From Adiantum capillus-veneris (lineage: Eukaryota; Streptophyta; Polypodiopsida; Polypodiales; Pteridaceae), in contig CM043955.1 in NCBI GenBank assembly GCA_014529385.2, positions 147,723,140-147,787,139 of the forward strand: a stretch of DNA of 64,000 nucleotides, in the 5' to 3' direction. Under the pieces are notes generated by a model that worked only from the letters and a program-made list of their open reading frames with translations, did not search any database and was not told where the DNA came from. A program made the position numbers and the translations under genes. This document shows, one piece after another, positions 12,838 to 25,873 of this stretch. Within the stretch, counting starts at the first letter, position 1. Every line of letters begins with the position of its first letter.

Positions 12838-13240
12838 GAAGCCTCGACACTATCTACCACGGGGTCTTAATGACCCCCAAGGGGTGGGATCTATGGCCGG
12901 AAAGTATGTGCACGAAAACAAAGAGGTCACATACATCGTTCATTGAAAAGTAAACAAGGGCAGCAAAAGTAAACCGGGGCGGGGGGATGTAAACTCACTT
13001 TATAATCAAGGGCGCTCATAGTGGTTTCAACAAACCACACACCAGGGGTTAGCTCATTAGCCTCCCAACCACGAGGTCGTGGGTTCAAATCTCCGACCCT
13101 CGTCTAAGTGTTGACCTTTTGTATACCCTCCCTTCGCCTCGAGATTCGTGTGCCCACTTTCCAACCATAGATCCCACCGCTTGGGGGTCATTAAGACCCT
13201 ATGTTAAATAGTGCTGATGCTAATCAAGTAACAGGGGCAT
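12838..13240. mobile_element. tRNA-like SINE with inverted flanking arms
   Basis: The arms 12849-12917 and 13145-13212 are inverted copies of each other, sharing among others GGTCTTAATGACCCCCAAG and GGGATCTATGG in opposite orientation. Between them, 13045-13110 looks like an RNA polymerase III promoter: an A-box-like TTAGCTCATTAG at 13049-13060 and a B-box-like GGGTTCAAATCTC at 13081-13093. The simplest readings are a + strand SINE whose 3' body meets an inverted truncated copy of itself, or a foldback element that captured a tRNA-like head. No clear target duplication was found. Confidence 0.55.
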
Positions 13241-14210
13241 AGGTGGCGTAACACTTTATTTGTTAATTTCTGGCATCAAGCAGACCTAGGTTAAACTTTA
13301 GGGTGCATCGATATAATCATGAATAGTCCTCATTGAAAAAGAGTCTATTGCGATACAAAATTTTTAATGCCCAAGAGTATGTTTACACCTAGCACTGTAA
13401 AAAGAGAATCTTTACACCTCCTTTTCCTCATAGAAGGAAATGAAGTTCATGATGCTTGCAATGTCAAGATTCAATCAATAAAACTCTCTTGCATGAGATT
13501 CTTCAATCTGAAGGAAATGATTCTGTAAGTAGTCATCTTACTCTAAAGGGTATTTAATTTCAAGAACATTATCTCTACTTTGTAGAAAGGCCGTCAAATT
13601 TCAAACGCTAATGGAATATCGAAGTGTGATGATAATACTAATGGTATTCCTAATGTATTAATTAGTTATCCTATTCCTACATATTGTGCCACCACCCTTT
13701 TGTTCTTGCTGGCCTCCATCCCTATCTCGCGGATTGAGCATTCACTTCCAGATTTTTAACTTTTACCTTTAAAAGTCTTACAAGCATCTATCCAGATTCT
13801 AATCTTTAACAATTTTAAAACTGTAGGTTCAAAAAAGTTAGAAGGTCAAAAACTCAAAGAATCCAAAAATTCAAAAAAAAAAACCTAAGTTTACTGTAAT
13901 CCCACCTACCATGGTGGGATCACACTAAACCTACATAACCAAATCCTGATATGATTTCACAACCTTACATAGCGCAACGAAACTCTACCTACATAGTGCA
14001 AATGGTGGGATTAAACTAAAGCTACATAGCAAAGTCCTATCGACATGATTTCATGACCTTACATAGCGCAAGGAAATTCTAAAGAGGAGAAGAATTGCAC
14101 TTGGCCACTTCTGTTATATGGAAATGAAATGTCTTCAGACTATGGGCTTTTCATTTGCTACTACTCATTTTCATGGAACATTTCACTTCCTATACTTACC
14201 CTTCACTTAT
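13241..14210. other. Intergenic region
   Basis: No gene is recognised. 13905-14085 contains two loosely repeated units sharing CTACATA, TGATTTCA and CCTTACATAGCGCAA. Confidence 0.5.
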
Positions 14211-14323
14211 GCATTTGAAATGTTTTGAAAGATTCTTATTTTTCTGAAATTGGGGAACCTTACTATGCATTTGAAATGTTTTGAAAGGATTCTTATTTTT
14301 CTGAAATTAGGGATCCCTACTAC
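14211..14323. repeat. Tandem duplication, 56-bp unit
   Basis: The unit starting GCATTTGAAATGTTTTGAAA at 14211 is repeated at 14267 with one inserted base and a few changes near the end. Confidence 0.85.
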
Positions 14324-17130
<2,807 letters not shown>

Positions 17131-18230
17131 CATAGTATTGGAAAGCTATGGTGGAGCGGATAGGAGAGTATGGCACAGGTTATGTGCCGCCATCTTCTGA
17201 AGCTCTCCGCACCACTTTGCTTGATTGAGAGAAGGCAGTTGTGGAGCAAGCAACGCTCAGGATACAACAGCTTTGGATAAAGCATGGGGTTGCTCTCATT
17301 GCCGACGGGTGGAGCGATAATAAGATCCGTTCATGGCCTCGTCACATACTCAAGGGAGAGATGTACTTTGTGCACTCTCATGATACCACCAACAATGGTA
17401 AAACGGCCGATGTCCTCCCCGCAGAGTGGACGACAATCATAGAGACGATCAGACAACATGTGATGGCTTTTGTCACAAATGGGAAGGTAGCAAACGAGGC
17501 AGCAGGAGCTATTGTAGAGGGTCACTTTTCGTATGTTTCTGCATGGCGCATTGCTTGAACAACCTTTTGAAAGACATCGACAAGCTAGAATAAATGGCGC
17601 CAGTCATTGCAGATGTAGTGAAGATTATGACCTTCATCAACAATCACATTTTCATTCAGTGTGAGTACCTCGAAAGTTGACCCGCTTCAAGCTCAACTTT
17701 CCCCTCGTGCGTAGATTGTATGAATGTCAAAATGCGGTCCAACAGGTTTTCATTAGTGATAAGTTCACCACCTCCCTATGCAAGGACTGTTGCAGGGATT
17801 GAGTGCGAGGAGAAGGCAGAGGATTTAGGAGCTCCATGGTCTAGACGCACGGGTTAAACTCAGTGATTCATTTGCTCCACGTTGTGGATGGCATAGGCAA
17901 GGTTTAAGAGGCCATGGACTGCATGATCGAAGAGCTTGCGCAGCTTGAGCCTGATATAGAGCAATACCCAGAGATCCACACCCTTTGCAAAAAGAGATGG
18001 AATTCATATGCCTCTCCTTTACGCGGGGTAACATACATGGTGGATCCAAAGTTCCAAGGTGCAAGGCAAGAGACAAATAAAGAAGTCATGAATCAATTTA
18101 CAGCGATCTTGAACAAGATAGTCCTAGACAATGATAGGCAACGCACCGTCAAGGATCAGCTAGGACAGTATAGAGAGATACAACCGACTACTACTAATTG
18201 GGAGGCTACTCAAGCTAGTTGCTCTTGAGG
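17131..18230 (+). pseudogene. Broken hAT-type transposase (DUF659-like)
   Basis: The first part reads Y-V-P-P-S-S-E-A-L-R-T-T-L-L-D, an in-frame stop, then W-I-K-H-G-V-A-L-I-A-D-G-W-S-D (about 17268-17315). This matches the 'W...G..I..DGW.D' block of plant hAT-derived DUF659 proteins. Past 17558 the expected H-C-L-N-block is present only out of frame (about 17540-17570). A further open piece at 17914-18228 (R-W-N-S-Y-A-S-P-L, then A-Y-M-V-D-P-K-F-like) fits the later domain. Frameshifts and stops throughout mark a dead copy. No terminal inverted repeats or 8-bp target duplication were seen. Confidence 0.6.
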
Positions 18231-18619
18231 CTTGAAGACTTCCATACCTTTTTGTATTGCCCCCTTTGTAGTCTTTTAATCGTATATGGCCACCATTTGT
18301 CTTTTCTATTGCACTACATTAGACTTTAATATACTCTTTTGGGCATTAGCACTCTAGACTTCTCTAATCTAGAGTGGTATCTTTTTTGTAGCGCCTTGGC
18401 GAGCCTTGTTAGCCAAAAATAATGAAAAACTACACTTTGCTCAATGTTATGCTCAAGTCTTGTCTCTTAGCTTCTACTCTTGTAATACAGAACTTTAATT
18501 TGTAATTGCATGTGTATAAGCATTGTGTCTGTTGTGTATGACCGCACGTCACCGCACGAAGCAATCAAGTCATAGTAAGGTCGAATGGTCTTCCAATCAA
18601 GTTTCTCGTGAATATTAGA
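18231..18619. other. Intergenic region left of the nested elements
   Basis: AT-rich and without recognisable genes. TAGTAAGGTCGAATGG at about 18573 weakly resembles the outer end of the element D LTR (TGTAAGGTGCAACGG at 30417), so the left edge of D may lie here. Confidence 0.4.
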
Positions 18620-18652
18620 CCCTCCTCCGAAGGCCCCACTCTCTATGGCGAG

Positions 18653-20129
18653 TGTCACCAGTGTGTGACTACTATCTATCCTTTTTGTTGATTTCTTTCT
18701 TATTATCTATTTACTTTCACTTTTTGGAAACACCCCTCGGGAAATCTAACTACCCTGCATTGCATAGCTAGTGTGGAACTGTCCAAAGGGAGTCCAGGCC
18801 TGAGGGCAAGAGAGCACTAAGGTTGGACAAGGACTAGGGTTAGCCAAGTGGGGTCATTGACTAGCCAAAGTGGAATCCTTTGCTACAGAGGCTACATTTC
18901 AGTTCTGGATGTGGCCGCAGTGTACAAAGAGGGTCGGATGACCTAGAAAGATATAATGGCAGCATCTCCTAAAATTTAGGGAACTGCTATTTTGGGACCT
19001 GAAAATGTGTTGGCGTCATTACCTCTGGAATGACAAAGGGAACATTTTCTTACTCTGCCGTGAAGTCAACTGGGCAACCGGTTGGGATATTTTTAGGCGG
19101 CAACCCCGAAACGGGAAAATGCTTGTAAATGTGCCAAGTGGCACATTCTGGTGCACTTGCCTTATGCAACAAGAAGTGGCGCTGAATTTGAAGAGGGAAG
19201 AGCCTCATTTTCAGATTTTGTCACAGGTTAAGAGCTATGGAGTGCTTGCTTTCCCTCTTATGCACAGTGCGGTGCCAGGAGTGATGCCCTGCACGCTACG
19301 CACTACCCTCTCTCTCCCCTTTGGCAGTATGTTATGCCCCTCAAGTGGGCTCTTCATTTGACCAATGTACAGTTGTGTGGGTTCATGCACGATTGCCGAG
19401 GCAAGAGCCTCTTGCACAGGTACTGGATTAGCTAGCGGCTAATCCCCCCGCAGGTACAGGTGAATTCGGAGAGGTTTCACGCTAGAAATCTCGTCCGATT
19501 CAAAGGGCAAGTAGCCCTACAGGTGCGGGAGCTCGAGGACTTGCTAGGGATGCGACCGGCACACGAAACGGAGCCCGAAACAGTGAATTACAGCCTGCTG
19601 TGTATTTTTGCAGGTTTAGGGTTTTGGCCCTAAACGGACCCTAATACCCCCAGGAGGTTCGGGGACGCAAGGGGACCGCTGTACAGGCGATCTGGCGCAT
19701 TTTCAGGGCTGAAAACAGAGAATTCAGCGTGCTGCAGATTCTCGCCAGGTTTGGCAAAGTGCCCGTATGCGTCGGGAAAGTCATTCAATGCGTGGGAATA
19801 CTGACCGTGAAGGGTTCTAGTACAGTTATGTTGCCGAAATCGGGCTGGAACAGTGGAAATTCAGCCGAGTTTGTGCAGGGCAGCTTGTAGGGAACCACAG
19901 CGTTTATTCCCTCTTTTGAACAATAAAGAAATACCGAAAGGGGCGCCTAAGTTAGGGGCCAATCTGGTGTCCGTCTACTCATACAGGTGCAATCTAGCAG
20001 CCTGTATCCCTCTCCCCTTTGTTGTGTCTTGAAAGCACAGGTAAAATAGACGACTAATAATGGGTGAAAGCTAAATCAAGGTTTAAAGTAAAGTCTACCG
20101 CCCTTTTTGGATTGAACAGGCCGGTTACA
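18653..20129 (+). repeat. 5' LTR of element B
   Basis: It is colinear with 25874-27350 and the same length. A 118-codon open frame (19005-19361) is conserved in both LTRs, but the recent insertion explains this and no domain is recognisable. Confidence 0.95.
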
Positions 20130-20144
20130 TGGTTCCATCGACGG
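20130..20144 (+). promoter_or_regulatory. Candidate primer binding site of element B
   Basis: TGGTTCCATCGACGG begins directly after the LTR CA end. It has the TGG start expected for pairing with a tRNA CCA end but does not match the iMet site seen in A, D, E and F. I cannot assign the tRNA. Confidence 0.5.
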
Positions 20145-20237
20145 GATTAAATCACTTTTTCCCATAGAAGTGAGCCTTGGTTAGTTTTGGACTTGAAGAC
20201 ACAGGGGATCATAGACCAGACACAGGGAATTGCAATT

Positions 20238-22223
20238 ATGGCTGACAGACCAGATGATGTGACTGAAGAGGTTTCCTCTTCACAGGGTCAACAGACACAT
20301 GAAGTGGGTGAGTCCTCAAGACCACCACAGACTGATGATGATATATTCAGGACCCAGTTGGCTACTGCTGTGGCTATGTTCACACAAGTAATGCAGAACC
20401 CAAGGTTTTTAGCCTTTCTACAACCTCCTGTTCCGTCTCAGCAAGTTGGGTCACTGGATCATATTCAAAAGCCTGTTAAGGCTCGAGCACAGGTGATTCA
20501 TACCGCACAGTCAATGGAAACACCTGTACACTTGACGGAGAACATGCAGTCTCCACAACCTATGCCTAAGGTGCAAGAACAGGTGGCTGAGATGCCAGTC
20601 TTTCAAGCTGTACCAGTTCAGCCCGCCACCTTTCAGCAGCCTATAGCTGGTTCTAATGGGCAGGGAAGCAACCTACAGGCTATGCAACAGGTCTTCCCAC
20701 CACCTTCAGTACACCCTGGCTATTTTGGAGGTGGATCCGTATTCCAGAGCATGGCTGGTCATGCACCTGGAAATCAGTTTTATACGCCAGGAACAGTGTT
20801 TGGCGGTGCTCAAACGATGATGCCTAACCCCATGTATGGTGTCACAGGTATGCTACCAGGGTTTCAAAGCACTCAGGGACAATTTGGGATGCCACAAGCA
20901 AATTTTGGTATGGCTGGAATTACAAATCAGCAGCCAAATATGGCATTTCCAAGTCAAGTTAATAGCGGCCAAGGAACACAGATGAACCCTAATAGTGTTC
21001 CTATGTTTCAGTCACTTCCATATGACAATTTAACGCCGCTGGAGAGGCCAACTCCATACAAAGAAGGTGGCAAAGGTGTGTCATTCACGACCTTCACAGG
21101 GTTTGATGACAGGAAGAAGGCTCTTTCATTCCTCCAGCAGTTTGACAAGGCCTATGCAGGGGGAAACTTTACAGAGGCTTCAAAGGTCCGCAAGGCAGCC
21201 ACTTTCTTGACAGGGAATGAGGGACAATGGTGGACAACTTTATTGCTTCAAGGGCAAGCTCCGTCCACATGGATTTACTTCAAGCAGATTTTTGCAGCAG
21301 CATGGTTATCTGATGATTTCGAAGCAGATGTCATGACAGAATGGCACCAGCTTAATGCTGCCACTTGCAGAAATCTGGATGATTACAATCGGAAGTTTTG
21401 GAAAGCTCTACTTCCAGTAACTTCCTATAGGTTTGTGCCATTGACAGAACAGATTGAAAAATACTGTTGTGGCCTACCCAAAGGATTGAGAAAGTACTGT
21501 ACGAAGACAAAAGTCACTACTTTGACGCAGCTCATCGAGGTAGCAAACACTGGCAATGGTTTGCTCAAGGGAGAAGATTGTGAATTTAACACTGGCGTCA
21601 AGGCAGGATCAGGTAAGAAAAATTCAGCCAAGAAGCACGTTCCCAATGAGGCTCCTAAAGGGACTCAGGAGTCGGCCAACGCAGGGAAAGACAAAGCTAC
21701 GGCTGAATCAGAAAAAGGACCAGCAAAGAAATGGAAAAGACGTTTTCCTCGCAAGTCAGAAGAGCAAAAGAAGGTCCTGAGGACAGAGAACAAATGCTTT
21801 ATATGTGAGCAGCATGGCCACATTGCTTACAACTGTCCTACAAAGAAAAGGCCAGCTGATTCTGATGACAAGGAAGACAAGAAAGGAAAGAAGCCCATGG
21901 CTGGTCTAGTGCCAGATATGGTGGGCGACAAGCCAAATTCAGATGTAAGTGAGCTTTGCAGAGCATGGGGAAAGGTTAGGGATCAAACAGTGCTTATCTT
22001 CTTTGATCCAGGTGCCAAAGCCAACTTTATTTCCCCACAATTGGCTTCAAAGTTGGGAATTAGACCTGAAGAGATGGGGTATACAGCAGAGGCAGGTTTG
22101 GCATGTCCTGGCCATACAGAGGCTGTGACACCCATCATTGGAAAGTTGCGTCTACATATCCAGTCCTATGTAGATGCTGAAGAATTTTACATCATGCCAC
22201 TGGACGGATGGATGTGTTGTTAG
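20238..22223 (+). CDS. gag-protease polyprotein of element B
   Basis: About 661 residues from ATG 20238. The frame is open upstream but without an ATG, and element A gag also starts M-A-D. Residues 1-270 are Gln/Pro/Met-rich. The gag core follows (F-L-Q-Q-F-D, Q-W-W-T, T-E-W-H). Then come a Lys-rich linker, a canonical CCHC zinc knuckle C-F-I-C-E-Q-H-G-H-I-A-Y-N-C (about 21797-21838) and a protease-like segment with I-F-F-D-P-G-A-K-A-N-F-I-S (about 21998-22035). The protein would form the particle and package element RNA. The frame closes at TAG 22221-22223, 16 bases after the pol ATG, just where A and C continue from protease into the RT linker. Confidence 0.9.
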   Translation: MADRPDDVTEEVSSSQGQQTHEVGESSRPPQTDDDIFRTQLATAVAMFTQVMQNPRFLAFLQPPVPSQQVGSLDHIQKPVKARAQVIHTAQSMETPVHLTENMQSPQPMPKVQEQVAEMPVFQAVPVQPATFQQPIAGSNGQGSNLQAMQQVFPPPSVHPGYFGGGSVFQSMAGHAPGNQFYTPGTVFGGAQTMMPNPMYGVTGMLPGFQSTQGQFGMPQANFGMAGITNQQPNMAFPSQVNSGQGTQMNPNSVPMFQSLPYDNLTPLERPTPYKEGGKGVSFTTFTGFDDRKKALSFLQQFDKAYAGGNFTEASKVRKAATFLTGNEGQWWTTLLLQGQAPSTWIYFKQIFAAAWLSDDFEADVMTEWHQLNAATCRNLDDYNRKFWKALLPVTSYRFVPLTEQIEKYCCGLPKGLRKYCTKTKVTTLTQLIEVANTGNGLLKGEDCEFNTGVKAGSGKKNSAKKHVPNEAPKGTQESANAGKDKATAESEKGPAKKWKRRFPRKSEEQKKVLRTENKCFICEQHGHIAYNCPTKKRPADSDDKEDKKGKKPMAGLVPDMVGDKPNSDVSELCRAWGKVRDQTVLIFFDPGAKANFISPQLASKLGIRPEEMGYTAEAGLACPGHTEAVTPIIGKLRLHIQSYVDAEEFYIMPLDGWMCC

Positions 22224-25200
22224 GTATTCCTTGGTTGTTTCGTGTACAGGGAATCATGGATGCCTACAACAAAAAGATCACTGTACAGAGCAGGGGAAAG
22301 ACTCACATTCTGGATGTAAAGCTTAAAGGGGAGTCTATTCCTACTGTATCAGCTTCTGCTATTACTTCTGTAATGAAAAAGCATCTTTCTGCGTACTTGG
22401 TTTTTGCACGTGAAGTGTCAGATTGTGATGAATCAAATTTATCTGTGCTAGATAAAGAAAGGTCAATGTTTTTACAACAGTATAGTGACTGTTTTTCCGA
22501 TTCATTACCGTCTCAATTACCGCCAGAGAGACCCGAGGACCATGCGATAGATTTGGTGCCAGGCAATAGCCCACCAAATAAGCCTCCGTACAGGGTTAGT
22601 GCGGCTCAGCAGAAAGAGATAATGGGCCAAGTACAGGAGTTGTTAGAAAAGGGGCTGATTCAGCCCAGTTCATCTCCATTCTGTTCTCCAGTGTTGTTGG
22701 TGCAGAAAAAGGATGGCTCATGGCGTATGTGCATCGACTACCGTGCACTGAACAAGAATACCATCAAGAATAGGTTCCCTATACCTAGAATTGATGATAT
22801 TATGGACAAATTAGGAGCAGCAGCTATGTTTAGCAAGATAGATCTAAAGAGTGGGTACCATCAGATCCGCATTAGATCAGAGGATGTGCACAAGACTGCT
22901 TTTAGAACAACGTTTGGCCTTTACGAATTTTTAGTGATGCCCTTTGGTCTCACAAATGCTCCTGCTACGTTCAATAGGATGATGGACAGAATTTTCCGTC
23001 CACACGAGCAGTTTGTTGGTACGTTCTTTGATGACATGATAGTCTATTCAAAGAATGAAGAGGAGCATAGGCATCACTTGGCCATTGTGTTCAAAGAGCT
23101 ACGCAGTCATAGGTTGCTCATCAATGCAAAGAAAAGTGAGTTTTTTCTGGAAGAGATTCACTTTCTGGGACACATTGTCTCAAAGGATGGTGTCAGAATG
23201 GATCCTGCAAAAGTTGAAGCAATCAAGTCATGGCCAAATTTGAAGACGGTGCATGATGTCCGAAGCTTTTTGGGACTATGCTCCTATTACAAAAGGTTTA
23301 TCCGAAATTTCGCTGAGATTGCTTCACCTTTACATGCTCTTCAAAAGAAGGCAGTCACCTTCAGATGGACACAGAAAGAGATTTCAGCTTTTAATCTCTT
23401 AAAGGAAAAGATGACTTCAGATCCAGTCATTGTGTTGCCAGATCTTAGGAAGTCATTTGTGGTCCAGTGCGACGCCTGCGGTAGTAGCATTGGTGCTGTG
23501 CTAATGCAAGATGGCAGGGTAGTAGCCTATGAGAGCAGAATTTTGCAAGGGCCAAAGATGACCATGCAGGTCTATGAGAAAGAGTTACTGGCTGTGATTC
23601 ATGCGCTCTTAAGTTGGAAACACTACCTGCTAGGTGCAGATTTCGTTGTCCAAACGGATCATCAGACCTTGCGATACTTCTTGACACAAACAAAGTTATC
23701 TGAAAAGCATATGCGATGGGCAAATATTTTGTCCATGTTCCATTTTCAGATTGTGCATGTGGAAGGCAAGAAGAACGTTGTGGCTGATGCCTTGTCGAGG
23801 AAGCCACAAATTTCGACTGTGTCGATTCCTTATCATCATGAACTTGATGATATGAGAGAACAGTATACAAATGATGAAGATTTTGCAAGGGTCTTCGAGC
23901 AACTAATGGATGGACAACGTCATGAACACTATCTTCTTAAAGACGGGTTCATGATGATGCATGGCAGATTGTGTGTCACAAAGCCATTGCGACGCAAAGT
24001 TATGGAAGAGAGTCATGTCCCACCGTATGTAGGGCATCGTGGTATCGATGCTACAGTTAAAGCGGTAGAGACATTCTTCTATTGGCCTACATTGAGAAGG
24101 GATGTGGATGCCTTTGTGCGAGAATGCCTAATATGCCAAAAGGTCAAGTTTGACAGGCAAAAGGCACCAAGGTTATTGCAACCACTACCTATTCCAGATA
24201 AACCATGGGAGAGTATTGCTATGGATTTTATCTTTGATCTTCCGAGAACGCAAACAGGAAACGATGGTATTTGGACCATTATTTGCAGATTCAGCAAACA
24301 GGCTCACTTTATTCCTGTCAGGAAGAAGATAAAGCCAGATCAGATGGCACGCTTGTTTATGAGTAATATTTTCAAGTATCATGGCATGCCACAGTCGATT
24401 GTTAGCGACCGTGATCCACGCATGACAAGTTTGTTCTAGAGAGGTTTGTTTGAGAATATGGGCACCACGCTCAAATTCTCCTCGTCATTTCATCCTCAAA
24501 CAGATGGGCAGTTAGAAGAGGCAAATTCTACTGTCCTAGATCTGCTGAAGTGTTATGTGTCAGAGCATAAAGGAAAGTGGAAGCAGTATTTGCCATTGGT
24601 GGAGTATGCATACAATAATACAGTGCATTCATCAACTGGCAAGGCACCCTTTGAGATAGTTGAAGGTGGCAAGAAAGTTCCTCCCATACTGCATACAAAG
24701 GACAAGATATTTGAAGCAGATAAGTATGTTCAGGACATGGATGAAATGTACAAGAAGGTCAAAGTGGCCTTAGAAAGGACCCAGGCAAAGCAAAAGAAAG
24801 CAGCTGATCGTCACCGTCGTCAAGTGGTATATTCACTTGGTGATTGGGTGCTTTTACGCTTTGAAAAGGCAAGGTTAAAGAAGATGAAGGGCAAGGAAAG
24901 ACTGTTTCCAAAGCTCAGCATGCGTTACTATGGGCCTTTTCAAGTATGCGACATAATCAGTGATGTTGCATATAGGCTGAAATTGCCTGACAGTTGGAAG
25001 ATTCACAATGCGTTTCATGTGAGTCTTCTCAGACTCTATGTGGGTGATGTGCCAGAAGATATGCCAGCTGAAGATCAGCCGGAAGTCGAGGAACTTGACG
25101 AGATCTTGGTCCCTGAACAGATTTTGGCACACAAAGAAAGGAAAGTGAAAGGCAAGGTTGCTAGGCGTTACTTGGTAAAGTTCAGAAACTATCCACCAAT

Positions 25201-25300
25201 GGATGCTAAGTGGATGGAAGAAGGTGAACTTGCAGAGTCACCAACTGTGTTATCACTTTACCTGGAAGCCTTCGATTTGCAACCTACCTTGACCCCTTGA
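22208..25300 (+). pseudogene. pol of element B: RT, RNase H, integrase, chromodomain (one nonsense codon)
   Basis: A single frame runs from ATG 22208 to TGA 25298-25300, interrupted only by TAG at 24437-24439 where relatives have Trp (F-W). RT carries Y-R-A-L-N, F-S-K-I-D-L-K-S-G-Y-H-Q and the intact F-F-D-D-M-I-V-Y-S box. RNase H has C-D-A-C-G, Y-E-K-E-L and Q-T-D-H-Q. Integrase has the HHCC region (H-V-P-P-Y-V-G-H...C-L-I-C), first Asp in A-M-D-F-I, second in S-D-R-D-P-R-M-T and Glu in G-Q-L-E-E. The C-terminus is a chromodomain (R-R-Y-L-V-K-F-R-N-Y, K-W-M-E-E). It is in the -1 frame relative to gag. Without the TAG it would encode a complete polymerase; the stop separates the integrase Glu and chromodomain from the rest. 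Confidence 0.92.
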
Positions 25301-25873
25301 GTTTCAAAGCTACATGGATTGTCAGTGTGACAATGGCTTCTGAAACAAATGATGTACATGGTATTTAAAGTGAGCTCAAATCAAATACCTGTTACATGAA
25401 TGTTAGAGCTGTACAGATTGTCAGTTTGGCAATTGCTCTTATGGAATGTCCAAAAGTTTGGTTAGTGCTATAGAAGTGAGTATTTCTTGTCAGTTTGTCA
25501 AGGATACAGTGATTGCTTCTATTGAAGAGTACGTGTGTAACTGCATTCTTAAACTGTCGGTTTGGGTATGCTCGAAAGTGTTACGGGATCCAACGTGTAC
25601 TATAAGACAGTGGCAAAATGTGCAGCTACCATTTTGTCATTGGAAAGTTAGTGACTCAAAGCAATGGCAGAGTGTGAAGCTACCACTATGTCATTGGGAC
25701 AGGGTTCACACGCAGGCAATACATGAGTCGACAAGGTGTTGAATACACCAGGGTTGACAATGAGCATGTATGTGTCGTATATGTGTCGACAGGTGTTGAA
25801 TACATCAGTGTTGACAGTAGGCATGTACGACATAGATGCAAACGAGGACGTTTGAGATTTCAAGAGGGGGGTA

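Noticed and set aside
13045..13115. Possible tRNA gene
   Set aside because: A- and B-box-like sequences are present, but the acceptor, D and anticodon arms do not form a consistent cloverleaf; treated as a SINE head.
19005..19361. 118-codon ORF present in both LTRs of element B
   Set aside because: The LTRs are almost identical because the insertion is recent, so the shared ORF is not evidence of selection. No domain is visible.
22190..22223. Programmed -1 frameshift signal between gag and pol of element B
   Set aside because: No X-XXY-YYZ heptamer or clear downstream structure was seen; kept only as an open possibility.
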